In this document: positions 45,181 through 55,130 of the stretch, in pieces
Numbering within the stretch: the first letter of the stretch is position 1
Layout of the letters: every line of letters begins with the position of its first letter
DNA from: Myroides albus
GTDB taxonomy: Bacteria; Bacteroidota; Bacteroidia; Flavobacteriales; Flavobacteriaceae
DNA: 64,000 nucleotides
Direction: 5' to 3'
NCBI RefSeq assembly: GCF_009711045.1
Contig: NZ_WMJX01000003.1
Coordinates: 19,966-83,965, forward strand
Translations under genes and position numbers: made by a program
Notes under the pieces: model-generated
The model's database searches: none
Told to the model about the DNA's origin: nothing
What the model saw: only the letters and a program-made list of their open reading frames with translations

Positions 45181-46734
45181 TTGACATCAAAGACTAAATT
45201 ATACATATCACGACAAGCTTTTATGCTTATTGGTATTGTCATCCTAATCGTGACAATTATCGCTATTTATTTTCTTAGCTCTTCCATCAATAAGAACAAT
45301 CAAGAGACCTATAAGTATATTACCTCAAAGAACTTTTATCAAAAATTACGTTCGCTCGAACAAGAGTTTTACAAAGTTGATGAGCACCTTCTATCATTAG
45401 ATCAAATCGCTACGCAAACGCCATTAGATCAACTTAAAATCAAATTTGAAGTACTAAATGAGGTTTACAGTCACGGCAATATTATCAAGACCAATTGGTA
45501 CATTGTATTAGATCAGAACAATCAAATAAGTGATTATTACGTAGGCGATATTACCAATTTAACCGATAAAAATATATTTGTTCAGCACATTCTGAATAAT
45601 CCAGACAAATCAACATACAATGATTTCGTTGCTGATAACAAACAATACTTTTGGTTGATGTACAACAGCTATAAACTGAACGATAACAAGCGTTTAGTCT
45701 ACGGTATTACGGTAGATATGAAAATGTTTCACAAATACCTTACAACAATAGATGTTACTACACCAAACTACGCCTATATATTTACGAAAGAAGGATTGTG
45801 TATCTATCATCCTGAGATATCAATCATAGGGAAAAATGTATTCGAATTACACAATATATCACCAAAAGATACTATCCCACCTACCAAAGTGACCAATCCC
45901 GATGTCGTGGAATCTGAGTATTTAAAACTTGATGTATTTAGATTTGTCAGCTCTTTTAAATCCGAGAATTTCAAAGGGTATATCACAGTTAATTTTCCGA
46001 AATTCAATGTCGATGACAACATAGCGCCAATTGAGCGAAACACTATTTTAATTTTAATCACAACGGTGTTGGTAATTGTCATGCTTTTCTACTTTTTCAC
46101 CTTAGCAACACGCAAGGTATATATAGAAAAAGAGGAGCTTGCTGTTGAAAATGAAAAGGTAAACAAAGAGAAAGCACTCATCCAATTACAACAACTAAAG
46201 AATCAGATTAACCCGCACTTTTTATTCAATTCACTGAACTCCCTCTTTATGTTAATTGACTTAGACAAGTCAATGGCTCAGAACTTCACGTTAAATTTAA
46301 GTAAAATATACCGTTACTTAATCACTCCTCCTCAGGACAATATTGTGAATTTAGAAGACGAGATCTTTTTTATTACAAAGTATATTGAACTACAGAAAAT
46401 TCGCTTTAAAGACGTTTTAGAATTTGAAATAAACGACAATAGAAAGGAAAACAGTTGTTATAAAATTCCTTTTTTAGCTTTGCAAATTACCATTGAGAAT
46501 GCTTTAAAACACAATATACTAACGGGAGAAAAACCTTTGTTAATTCAGTTAATAATCGATGACGATAAAGCAAAGGTAATTAATAATCTGCAACCAAAGA
46601 AAGTAGCACAAGAAGGAGAGTTATTTGGTCTAAAATACTTAGAATCAATATATAAATACTACAATATAACTATGTTCAGTGCATCAGCACATGAGAATAC
46701 ATTTGTATGTATATTGCCTTTGATAAAATGTTAA
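45181..46734 (+). CDS. LytS/YehU-type sensor histidine kinase
   Basis: 517 residues from a TTG start, 11 bp after the muramidase gene. A membrane segment (about 13-33), a large periplasmic Cache-like sensor (about 35-280), a second membrane segment (about 285-308) and a coiled-coil linker precede the His_kinase domain. The phospho-acceptor His346 is in NQINPHFLFNSLNSL, followed by a HATPase with N-box ENALKHN. This kinase class pairs with LytTR response regulators; the nearest is at 54265, separated by the protease and SusCD genes. Confidence 0.88.
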   Translation: MTSKTKLYISRQAFMLIGIVILIVTIIAIYFLSSSINKNNQETYKYITSKNFYQKLRSLEQEFYKVDEHLLSLDQIATQTPLDQLKIKFEVLNEVYSHGNIIKTNWYIVLDQNNQISDYYVGDITNLTDKNIFVQHILNNPDKSTYNDFVADNKQYFWLMYNSYKLNDNKRLVYGITVDMKMFHKYLTTIDVTTPNYAYIFTKEGLCIYHPEISIIGKNVFELHNISPKDTIPPTKVTNPDVVESEYLKLDVFRFVSSFKSENFKGYITVNFPKFNVDDNIAPIERNTILILITTVLVIVMLFYFFTLATRKVYIEKEELAVENEKVNKEKALIQLQQLKNQINPHFLFNSLNSLFMLIDLDKSMAQNFTLNLSKIYRYLITPPQDNIVNLEDEIFFITKYIELQKIRFKDVLEFEINDNRKENSCYKIPFLALQITIENALKHNILTGEKPLLIQLIIDDDKAKVINNLQPKKVAQEGELFGLKYLESIYKYYNITMFSASAHENTFVCILPLIKC

Positions 46735-46740
46735 AATTAT

Positions 46741-46773
46741 CCACTCACTCCCCTTTTTAATCCACTCACTCCC
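46741..46773 (+). promoter_or_regulatory. Probable LytTR regulator binding site (direct repeat, 21-bp period)
   Basis: CCACTCACTCCC occurs exactly twice, at 46741-46752 and 46762-46773; both are preceded by AAT or TAT. The 21-bp centre-to-centre distance (two helical turns) is that of LytTR-domain sites, which are paired direct repeats on one face of DNA. It lies about 66 bp before the metalloprotease start. Confidence 0.65.
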
Positions 46774-46838
46774 ATAAATTTTTTAGTTATAGCGAAGTGC
46801 TTTAGCTTTAGCTGACTTAACTATAACTTAACATTGTA

Positions 46839-49433
46839 ATGAATAAAAACACGGTTAAACTAAGTATCAGTGCATTAGTTTTTGCTTGCGCCTTATTACA
46901 GGCTCCCCCAGCCTTGGCTGCAAAGAAAAAAACTACCCCAAAAACTGAGAAGGCAGTTTCCAAGGAAAAAGATTCGACAGATACTAAAAAAAATAAATAT
47001 GCTGACTTAATAAAAGATGGCGTATACAAAAAAGGGATGTTCAATGCAATCCAAGTCAAAACGGATATGTACTTTGAAATACCTGATAGTTTATTAAACC
47101 GTCAGTTTTTGATTGTCAACAAACTATCACAAGTTCCTTTAGAAGTGAATGATGCTGGTGCAAATAAAGGAATGAATTATGAAAACAAACTAATCACTTT
47201 TCACAAAGATACTTTAGCTAATAAAATATGGGTAAAGACAGAAACGCCAAGAGTAACTTCTCCCAAAGAAGATGCTATTACAGAATCTGTTAAAGACAAC
47301 TTTATTGAATCAGTTCTTGAATTTTTTGAAATTGAAGCACAAAACCCAGATTCCACAGCTACAGTAATTAAAGTTAATAAAGTATTTGATGGAAATCAAA
47401 CCAGCTTTAATGACGTGTTAACTGGATTGGGGTTACCTACATCCATTAAGACAAACTTATCGTATATCGAAGGTGTAAAAGCCTTTCCTCAGAATATGGT
47501 TGTCAAGTCTTTACTGACGACAAGTGTAAACGAAGGTAGTGGTGATATGCCTGTGTCATTAGGTGTGACTACCAATATAGTGTTATTGGCGAAAGAGCCA
47601 ATGAAACCGCGTATTGCCGACAAAAGAGTTGGATTCTTTACTGAGAAGAGTTGGTTTTTCAGTGATGCTCAACACAAAATGGAAGAACGCGAGTACATCA
47701 CTAAATGGAATCTTGAACCAAAAGAAGAAGATGTAGAAAAATATTTAAGAGGAGAATTAGTAGAACCTAAAAAACCTATCGTATACTATATTGACCCTGC
47801 TACTCCACCACAATGGAGACAAAAGATTATCGCAGGGGTACATGACTGGCAGGTAGCATTTGAGCAAGCGGGATTCAAAAATGCCATTATTGCTAAAGAA
47901 CCAACAGCAGAGGATAAAGATTTCGATATTGACGATGTACGCTATTCCGTAATTACATATGCTGCATCACCAAAATCTAATGCTATGGGACCATCTGTTA
48001 TGGATCCACGAAGTGGAGAAATCTTAGAAGCAGATATTATATGGTGGCATAATGTAATGACATCTGTACACAGTTGGATGAGAATACAAACTGGTCCAAT
48101 AGACCCAAAAGCGCGAGCGAATAAGTTTACAGATGAGCACATGGGAGAAGCTATCCGATTTGTATCTTCTCACGAAGTAGGACACACTTTTGGCTTGAAA
48201 CACAATATGGGTGCGTCTTATGCATTCCCTGTAGATTCATTGCGTTCAAAAGAGTTCACAGATAAAATGGGTGGTACAGCACCATCAATTATGGACTATG
48301 CGAGGTACAACTACGTAGCTCAACCTGAAGATGGAGTAACTGCTATAACTCCGCAAATTGGCTTGTACGATAAATATGCAATTGAGTGGGGTTACCGTTG
48401 GTATCCTGATCAAGAAACAGAGAAAAAAGCTTTGCGCAAAATGATAGAAGATCACCAAGATGATCCAATGTATTTCTACGGAGAACAACAGAGCTATCTA
48501 AACATTGTAGATCCACGTTCACAATCAGAGGACTTAGGAGATGATGCAATGAAAGCAAGTGAATACGGATTAAAGAATTTAAAAATTGTAGTAAATAATA
48601 TTATTCCTTGGACATACGACAAAGGAGAGGGATATTACGAGGCTGGAAAATTATACATGGGAGCTATTGGACAATGGCAGATGTATAATCAACATGTTCT
48701 ATCCAATATTGGAGGGGTTTATTTAAACCATGCGGTTTACGGAAACAACAAAAAAGCTTATGAACCTGTCCCATATGAAACACAAAAAAGAGCAGTAGAA
48801 TACTTGGCAAAAAATGCCTTACAATTGCCAAACTGGTTGTTCTTTAATGAAGTGATAGATAGAACATACGGCCTAAAAGACTCTCCTGTAGGTCCATTTG
48901 AATACTCTCCTTATTCATTAGCGAGAGAGTTACAATACACAACCTTGTACTACACATTAATGGATGAACGTTTACTTCGTCTTTTAGAGAATGAAGTATT
49001 ACAAGCAGAAATGGGAACAGAGAAAAACTTCACAATTTCTGACTTGTTTGATATGCTTAATAGTGAGATTTTTGCATTGACAAAAAAAGGAAAATCACTA
49101 TCGATTTTAGAGCGAATGACACAAAAGAATTATGTTGACGCCTTAATTATTGATGTTAATAAACTTTTTGAGAAAACAAGTAAAAAAGGATTAATTAGCG
49201 ACTACTCATTACAAATGCCAACTTTGTGTAATTACACAGAAGGGGCAAACAAATTGCGCAATATCAATTATACCGTAATGAAAAGAGTATCCGAAGTTAC
49301 TTCTTACAAAAAAGGAGAATTAATAAGAATCAAACACCTATTAAACAAAAAGAAGAATACAGGTGACAAAGCTACACGCGCACATTATATTGATATCATC
49401 AATAGAATAAACGAGGCTTTAAACCTTAACTAA
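46839..49433 (+). CDS. Zinc-dependent metalloprotease (DUF5117/DUF4953-type gluzincin)
   Basis: 864 residues: signal peptide (ending ALAA), Lys-rich linker, an N-terminal DUF5117/5118-like region (about 50-320) and a catalytic domain. The zinc motif HEVGHTFGLKH has His445, Glu446, His449 and His455. Secreted or periplasmic proteases of this family are common beside SusCD pairs in Bacteroidota and may trim peptide ligands before import. It is the first gene of a unit with SusC and SusD (22 bp to SusC); the direct repeat upstream suggests two-component control. Confidence 0.88.
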   Translation: MNKNTVKLSISALVFACALLQAPPALAAKKKTTPKTEKAVSKEKDSTDTKKNKYADLIKDGVYKKGMFNAIQVKTDMYFEIPDSLLNRQFLIVNKLSQVPLEVNDAGANKGMNYENKLITFHKDTLANKIWVKTETPRVTSPKEDAITESVKDNFIESVLEFFEIEAQNPDSTATVIKVNKVFDGNQTSFNDVLTGLGLPTSIKTNLSYIEGVKAFPQNMVVKSLLTTSVNEGSGDMPVSLGVTTNIVLLAKEPMKPRIADKRVGFFTEKSWFFSDAQHKMEEREYITKWNLEPKEEDVEKYLRGELVEPKKPIVYYIDPATPPQWRQKIIAGVHDWQVAFEQAGFKNAIIAKEPTAEDKDFDIDDVRYSVITYAASPKSNAMGPSVMDPRSGEILEADIIWWHNVMTSVHSWMRIQTGPIDPKARANKFTDEHMGEAIRFVSSHEVGHTFGLKHNMGASYAFPVDSLRSKEFTDKMGGTAPSIMDYARYNYVAQPEDGVTAITPQIGLYDKYAIEWGYRWYPDQETEKKALRKMIEDHQDDPMYFYGEQQSYLNIVDPRSQSEDLGDDAMKASEYGLKNLKIVVNNIIPWTYDKGEGYYEAGKLYMGAIGQWQMYNQHVLSNIGGVYLNHAVYGNNKKAYEPVPYETQKRAVEYLAKNALQLPNWLFFNEVIDRTYGLKDSPVGPFEYSPYSLARELQYTTLYYTLMDERLLRLLENEVLQAEMGTEKNFTISDLFDMLNSEIFALTKKGKSLSILERMTQKNYVDALIIDVNKLFEKTSKKGLISDYSLQMPTLCNYTEGANKLRNINYTVMKRVSEVTSYKKGELIRIKHLLNKKKNTGDKATRAHYIDIINRINEALNLN

Positions 49434-49454
49434 CCCCACTTATTTAAACAAACA

Positions 49455-52400
49455 ATGAAGAAACTTTTTCTTTTATTTTCACTTCTAACGTTCTCTCTGA
49501 CTTTTGCACAAGAGAAAAGAGTGATTACAGGTTTTGTTGCAGATGCTACGGATAAATTAAGTTTACCAGGGGCATCCATTATCGTAGAAACACAGACTGT
49601 TTCGAACGAGACTGCACAAAAAGGAATTATAGAAAGTACCAGTATTGGTACAATGACAGATATGGATGGGAACTTCAAACTTGAAGTTCCTACTAATACA
49701 AAAGCGATACGCGTAAGTTACATTGGATATGAATCTAAACTGGTAAACTTAACGACAAAAGACAGCTATACTATACTTCTTGGTAGTGACACAAATATGT
49801 TAAGTGAAGTGGTTGTAACTGGATATCAAACAATTGAAAAAAGAAAACTTACTTCATCAGTTGCGCAGATAGGAATGTCGGATATTAACCAAGTAGGTGT
49901 AGCCAGCGTTGACCAAATGTTAACAGGACAGATTGCAGGTGTTGCCGTTACACCACTTACAGGTTCACCAGGAGGACCAACAAAAATTAGAATACGTGGT
50001 ACAGCTTCTTTAAATGGGCCTCAAGATCCATTATGGGTAGTTGACGGTATGCCATTAGAAGGTAATGACGTACCTAATTTTAACGATAAAGACAATATTG
50101 ATCAGTTGCAAAACTTTTCAATTGCCGGTCTAAACCCAGATGACATTCAAGATATTACTATTCTAAAAGATGCATCAGCAACAGCAATCTACGGAGCAAG
50201 AGCTGCCAATGGAGTAATCGTTATTACGACTAAAAAAGGTAAAAAAGGACCTATGAAGGTTAACTTCACTGCAAATACATTTATCAACGAAAGACCGAGA
50301 TTCTCTAAATTAAACATGATGAACTCGTCTGAAAAAGTTGATTTAGAATTAATGTTAGCAGGAAGACAAGACATCAATAACTTGCGTTCTGGACAAGGTG
50401 AAGTAATGCGCATCTTAAACCAAAACAACGATTTAGATGCTTACCGTCAAGGAGGTATTGGAGCAATCTCATTAGCTTCTCAAAATGGCATTAATAATTT
50501 AAGAAATACAAATACAAATTGGGGGAATGAGTTGTATCGTGCAACTGTGAACCAACAGTATGGATTGAGCTTATCTGGAGGAAATGACCATTCAGATTAC
50601 TACTTCTCTTTAGGTTACTACGATGAAAAAGGAGCTACGATAGGTACAGGATTTGAGCGTTACAACTTAACTTTCAAAAACAACTATCAATTGACAGATA
50701 GGTTTAAAGCAGGAGTGGCAGTATTCGGAACTTACTCTATCAAGGAGAATTTTGTTACTGACATAAATGCGAATATTAGTCCAAGCGTATATTCACGTAA
50801 TGCTAATCCATATTTAACACCTTACAATGCCGATGGAAGTTACAATTACGATAAAGATATTGATGGATTTGACGGAAACTATATTCCGTTTAACTTCTTA
50901 GAAGAAAGAGCAAACACAAGCTATGATTTAAAGACTAAGTCTATCAAAGCAGTATTTGACTTAGAGTATAAAATACTTGAAGATCTTAAAGTAACATCAC
51001 AATTTGGTTTACAATTAGACAAAAGTGACACTGAAAAATACTTAGGACAAGAAACCTATTCTACTCGTGTACTCAGAGAAGGAACGAGATATAGACAAAA
51101 TGGAGAAACAAAATACTTCTTACCTGATGGTGGAGTAATTGAGAACTTCAACAACGAATTGTTCCAGTACAACTGGAAGACTCAAGCAACATACAATGCT
51201 ATATTCAACGACAAACACGAAGTAGATGTTATGGCAGGTATGGAGATTCGCGAAACAGAAAACACAATTATCAAGTCAAAGGGATATGGTTATGATCCTA
51301 ATACCCTGCAAACACAACAAATTCTGTTTCCTGAGAGTATTGGGCAAGGAGATAAAAACAAATACGAAACGTATAGAAAGACCAGAGCGAATGATGCATT
51401 TGCTTCTTTCTTTGCGACAGCGGCATATACTTTTGACCGTAAGTACACCATTTTTGGTAGTGTGAGATATGATGGTTCTAACCTATTCGGAGTAGATCCA
51501 AAATACAAATATGTGCCACTATGGGCTATTTCAGGATCATGGGCAGTAAGCAATGAGAAGTTCATGGAAAACGTTGAGTTTATTAACAACTTGCGTTTAC
51601 GTGCATCCTATGGGTTACAAGGAAACATAGATAAAACAACATCTCCTTTTGTAATTGGAGAATACAACAAAAGTGAAATTCTACCAGGATATTCAGAGTC
51701 AAATATCCAGGTTACAAATCCTCCTAACGGAACATTGCGCTGGGAAAAAACAACTAATACAAACGTTGGTTTAGATTTAGGTTTATTCAATAACAGAATT
51801 GCTTTTGAATTTGATGCATACAACCGTAAGAGTACAGACTTAATCGGATTGAGAGCATTGCCACTTGAAACAGGTTTTGCTTTTACACAAATGAACTGGG
51901 CTCAAGTAACCAATAAAGGTTTTGAGGTTTCGGTAACCACACGTAACATAGCTACACCTGATTTCTCATGGAGTACAACAATCAACTTGGCTCGTAATAA
52001 GAGCAATGTTGACCGAATCATGATTAGTGAGAATAGCTTTTTACCTTCAAGAGAAGGATTACCAGTAAACTCAGTATTTGTAATTAAAACTGCAGGTTTA
52101 GATGATCAAGGAAATATACTATTCTGGAAAGATGGAAATAAAGTTTCAGGAGTAGAGTTCTTTAAACTAAAAGATGAAATGGAAGATATTATGCCAGGAT
52201 ATCTTGTAGGATCAGACCTAACAGCTGAAGAATATAGAAACCTATATAGCTATGCTGGAGATGCAGATCCTAAGTTTACAGGAGGTATCATCAACAACTT
52301 TAGATACAAGAATTTCGATTTGAATATCTCTGCTGCTTTTAGTATAAAACAAACTGTAAAAAGAGCACCTTCATACGATATTTCATTACTGGATCCAGGT

Positions 52401-52811
52401 CATAACTATTCAAGAGAAATCTTAGATATGAAAACACCTGAGAATCCAAATGGATCAATGCCTAACTTGACACCAGATGATAACAATGGTAACTATGGAG
52501 CAACAAACGACATGTGGATGTTATCGAAGTACTTCGGAGGAATTGATGCAGGAAACGCATACAAGAACCTTGACATTTGGACTAAAGAGGTAAGCTATAT
52601 CCGTATCAGCAGTATTCGTTTAGGGTACACATTCCCTAAAGAGGTCATGAGTAAAATGAGAATTGACAATGCTAAAATCACTATTGAGGGAAGAAACTTA
52701 TTTGTATTTGGAAGTGATTACAAAGGTTATTTTGACCCTGAGACTTATGGAAACATATATACTCAGCCAATACAAAAGTCTGTATCAATAGGATTAAACA
52801 TAAGCTTCTAA
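49455..52811 (+). CDS. SusC/RagA-family TonB-linked outer-membrane protein
   Basis: 1118 residues: signal peptide (ending TFAQ), CarboxypepD_reg-like domain (about 22-110), TonB box and plug (about 115-265, VDGMPLEGNDVP, ATAIYGARAANGVIVITTKKG) and a barrel with an aromatic C-terminal strand. It forms the pore of a pedal-bin transporter with the SusD-type lipoprotein encoded 14 bp downstream. The linked protease argues for peptides rather than glycans as ligand (inference); no glycoside hydrolase is present. Confidence 0.93.
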   Translation: MKKLFLLFSLLTFSLTFAQEKRVITGFVADATDKLSLPGASIIVETQTVSNETAQKGIIESTSIGTMTDMDGNFKLEVPTNTKAIRVSYIGYESKLVNLTTKDSYTILLGSDTNMLSEVVVTGYQTIEKRKLTSSVAQIGMSDINQVGVASVDQMLTGQIAGVAVTPLTGSPGGPTKIRIRGTASLNGPQDPLWVVDGMPLEGNDVPNFNDKDNIDQLQNFSIAGLNPDDIQDITILKDASATAIYGARAANGVIVITTKKGKKGPMKVNFTANTFINERPRFSKLNMMNSSEKVDLELMLAGRQDINNLRSGQGEVMRILNQNNDLDAYRQGGIGAISLASQNGINNLRNTNTNWGNELYRATVNQQYGLSLSGGNDHSDYYFSLGYYDEKGATIGTGFERYNLTFKNNYQLTDRFKAGVAVFGTYSIKENFVTDINANISPSVYSRNANPYLTPYNADGSYNYDKDIDGFDGNYIPFNFLEERANTSYDLKTKSIKAVFDLEYKILEDLKVTSQFGLQLDKSDTEKYLGQETYSTRVLREGTRYRQNGETKYFLPDGGVIENFNNELFQYNWKTQATYNAIFNDKHEVDVMAGMEIRETENTIIKSKGYGYDPNTLQTQQILFPESIGQGDKNKYETYRKTRANDAFASFFATAAYTFDRKYTIFGSVRYDGSNLFGVDPKYKYVPLWAISGSWAVSNEKFMENVEFINNLRLRASYGLQGNIDKTTSPFVIGEYNKSEILPGYSESNIQVTNPPNGTLRWEKTTNTNVGLDLGLFNNRIAFEFDAYNRKSTDLIGLRALPLETGFAFTQMNWAQVTNKGFEVSVTTRNIATPDFSWSTTINLARNKSNVDRIMISENSFLPSREGLPVNSVFVIKTAGLDDQGNILFWKDGNKVSGVEFFKLKDEMEDIMPGYLVGSDLTAEEYRNLYSYAGDADPKFTGGIINNFRYKNFDLNISAAFSIKQTVKRAPSYDISLLDPGHNYSREILDMKTPENPNGSMPNLTPDDNNGNYGATNDMWMLSKYFGGIDAGNAYKNLDIWTKEVSYIRISSIRLGYTFPKEVMSKMRIDNAKITIEGRNLFVFGSDYKGYFDPETYGNIYTQPIQKSVSIGLNISF

Positions 52812-52825
52812 CAACCTGAAACAAA

Positions 52826-54151
52826 ATGAAAAAAATAGTATTAATAATGAGTTGTATCACATTAGCTCTAACAACATCGAGCTGTGATAAATTCTTAGAT
52901 ATAGAACCAAAGGGAAAAGTAATACCTAAGACAGTAGATGATTTTAGAAAACTCATCACTTCGGCTTACGATGCTTATCCTAAGCATAAATCATTAGCTA
53001 CTACTCGTACTGATGAAGTAGTCTTATACACAGAAGAAAATACATTTCTTACTTCTGTTAGAGAGATATACAGATTCAATGATCAAAATGCAGACAACTC
53101 CACACAAGAGTTTCCATATGAGAGTTTTTATAAAATAGTATTTTACGCTAATCACGCGACTCTTGAAGGAGTAAAGACTATGGAGCCTGGAAGTGCTAAA
53201 GAACAGTTATTAGCTGAGTACTATGCCTTAAAGGCAATGGCTAACTTTGATTTGGTAAACCTTTATGCTAAAACATATGACAAAGAAACTGCTGGGCATG
53301 AAAGAGGTATTGTAATTGAAAATGAAGTTCAGATAGAAGAATTCAAATCTCCTAACACTGTAGCTGAAGTATATGCTCAAATTCACAGTGACATCCAGCG
53401 TGCAAAAGAACACATTCAAGTGGACAATTATGAAGTGGGGAAAAATTACCGTTTTACAAGACCAGCAATTTTAGCCTTAGAAGCTCGCGTACACCTTTAT
53501 CAAAGAAACTATGAAGATGCGTTAAAAAGTGCTGAAGAAGCATTGACTTATAAGCATCAATTACAAGATTTGAATCAAGACAATAAAACACCTGTGACTT
53601 CAATCACAAGTGTAGAGTCAATCTTAGCATTAGAAGACGCTCTTGATGGTCAGTTTAGAAATATTGCTTATGTATCAAAAGATTTAATTCAAGCGTATGA
53701 TCAAGAAAACGATTTGAGATTCACAAGTTACTTTTCAAAATCAGGAGATAAATTAACAGTAGAAAAAACTGGTTTAAAAGACAGAAAAGTATCTTTTAGA
53801 ACTGCTGAATTATACATGATCAAAGCAGAAGCATTAGTACAATTAAATCGCTTAGCTGAAGCAAAAGAAGCTTTAGAGTCACTGATAGCTAAACGCTATA
53901 AAAGCGATGCTGCTACTAAACTACTTTCAAAGATATCTAATTTTAATCAAGCGCAATTTTTAGATTTTATCTTAGAAGAGCGATTCAGAGAGTTTGCATT
54001 CGAAGGACATCGTTGGTTTGATTTAAGACGATTAAATCAAAAAGAAATCATTCACGAATTAGATGGGAAAGTTTACAGACTTGTCGAAAACGATATAAGG
54101 TATACTTTACCTTTTCCAAAAACAGCAAAACAAAGCAATCCAAATTTATAG
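52826..54151 (+). CDS. SusD/RagB-family surface lipoprotein
   Basis: 441 residues: lipobox TTSSC (Cys20) followed by DKFLDIEPKGKV, the common SusD start. TPR-like helical segments follow, and the C-terminal SusD motif EERFREFAFEGHRWFDLRRLNQ. It is shorter than many SusDs (about 500-600). It works as lid and ligand binder over the SusC pore. It is the last gene before a strong terminator. Confidence 0.92.
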   Translation: MKKIVLIMSCITLALTTSSCDKFLDIEPKGKVIPKTVDDFRKLITSAYDAYPKHKSLATTRTDEVVLYTEENTFLTSVREIYRFNDQNADNSTQEFPYESFYKIVFYANHATLEGVKTMEPGSAKEQLLAEYYALKAMANFDLVNLYAKTYDKETAGHERGIVIENEVQIEEFKSPNTVAEVYAQIHSDIQRAKEHIQVDNYEVGKNYRFTRPAILALEARVHLYQRNYEDALKSAEEALTYKHQLQDLNQDNKTPVTSITSVESILALEDALDGQFRNIAYVSKDLIQAYDQENDLRFTSYFSKSGDKLTVEKTGLKDRKVSFRTAELYMIKAEALVQLNRLAEAKEALESLIAKRYKSDAATKLLSKISNFNQAQFLDFILEERFREFAFEGHRWFDLRRLNQKEIIHELDGKVYRLVENDIRYTLPFPKTAKQSNPNL

Positions 54152-54166
54152 CCAAACACGCCTTAA

Positions 54167-54197
54167 AAACTACTCTATCTTTAGAGTAGTTTTTTTT
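54167..54197 (+). terminator. Terminator after the protease-SusCD operon
   Basis: Perfect 11-bp stem AAACTACTCTA/TAGAGTAGTTT with loop TCTT, extended by a T-run. Confidence 0.92.
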
Positions 54198-54237
54198 ATG
54201 TTCTTAATTGACTATAATGATATAAAATTAATTTTCT

Positions 54238-54264
54238 TAATTTTGTGATCAAATTAAGTCACAA
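54238..54264 (+). promoter_or_regulatory. Promoter and inverted repeat before the LytTR regulator gene
   Basis: TAATTTTG (54238-54245) fits the -7 consensus. TTGTGA (54243-54248) and TCACAA (54259-54264) form a perfect inverted repeat with 10-bp spacing that ends right at the start codon, a possible operator or leader hairpin. Confidence 0.45.
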
Positions 54265-55026
54265 ATGAGAATAGCTATAGTAGAAGATGAGAGCTTGGCT
54301 TCAAACTACCTAAAAAGCCTTTTAGAAAGACAAGATATTATCCATATCACAGATATTACTTTACTGTCTTCAGTTCAGGAAGCTACTCGCTTTTTCTTAG
54401 TGAACAAGGTCGACTTAATCTTCATGGACATTCACTTAGGCGATGGCAAAAGTCTTGAAATCTTCGAAAACGTAGAAGTAAAGAGCCCAATAATCTTTGT
54501 AACAGCCTATGATTCATATGCTATACAAGTATTTAAACAGTTTACAATAGACTATATACTCAAGCCTTTCACAATGGAAGAATTAGAGGAAGCATTGCAG
54601 AAGTTTCACAATATTGTAAAGCAATTTGAAGTTGATAATACGCTTAAAAGTCTAGTTTTATTGGATGAAGAAAATAGTTCTGAAATTAGAAAGCGCTTCT
54701 TAGTACACAATGGTCATAAATTAAAATCTATTGAATCAAACCACATTGCCTATTTTGTTGCGGAAGGAAAGCATTTATTCTTACATACTTTTGACAACAA
54801 TAGTTATATATACGATGACACTTTAAAAGACGTAATTAAAAAGTTAGACACAGATTACTTCTTTAAAATCAATAGAAAATACATTGTTAATATAAATTCA
54901 GTAAGCGAAATAATTAAACACAATAGCCAAAAAATTGAGATAAAACTACAGCCAAATCCCGAAGAGGAAAGTCCTATACTCGTGAGTAAATCACAGATTC
55001 ACGAGCTTAAAGCATGGTTAAGTTAA
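54265..55026 (+). CDS. LytTR-family response regulator
   Basis: 253 residues. The N-terminal receiver has the acidic pocket EDES, phospho-acceptor Asp55 in FMDIHL, Thr in VTAYDSY and Lys in LKPF; a C-terminal LytTR DNA-binding domain covers about 150-250. LytTR regulators bind direct repeats, and such a repeat lies before the metalloprotease gene. The likely partner kinase is encoded at 45181. It is separated from SusD by a terminator and has its own promoter. Confidence 0.92.
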   Translation: MRIAIVEDESLASNYLKSLLERQDIIHITDITLLSSVQEATRFFLVNKVDLIFMDIHLGDGKSLEIFENVEVKSPIIFVTAYDSYAIQVFKQFTIDYILKPFTMEELEEALQKFHNIVKQFEVDNTLKSLVLLDEENSSEIRKRFLVHNGHKLKSIESNHIAYFVAEGKHLFLHTFDNNSYIYDDTLKDVIKKLDTDYFFKINRKYIVNINSVSEIIKHNSQKIEIKLQPNPEEESPILVSKSQIHELKAWLS

Positions 55027-55084
55027 CTACTAATATTTCAATAACTTTATATTAATTTTATAAACTATTCGCATTTTAATTTAT

Positions 55085-55092
55085 TATATTTG
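55085..55092 (+). promoter_or_regulatory. -7 element before the 68-residue protein
   Basis: TATATTTG, a perfect TAnnTTTG element, 38 bp before the start codon; no clear TTG at -33. Confidence 0.5.
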
Positions 55093-55130
55093 GAATATTA
55101 TCAACTAACAAATACACTAATAAAACAACT

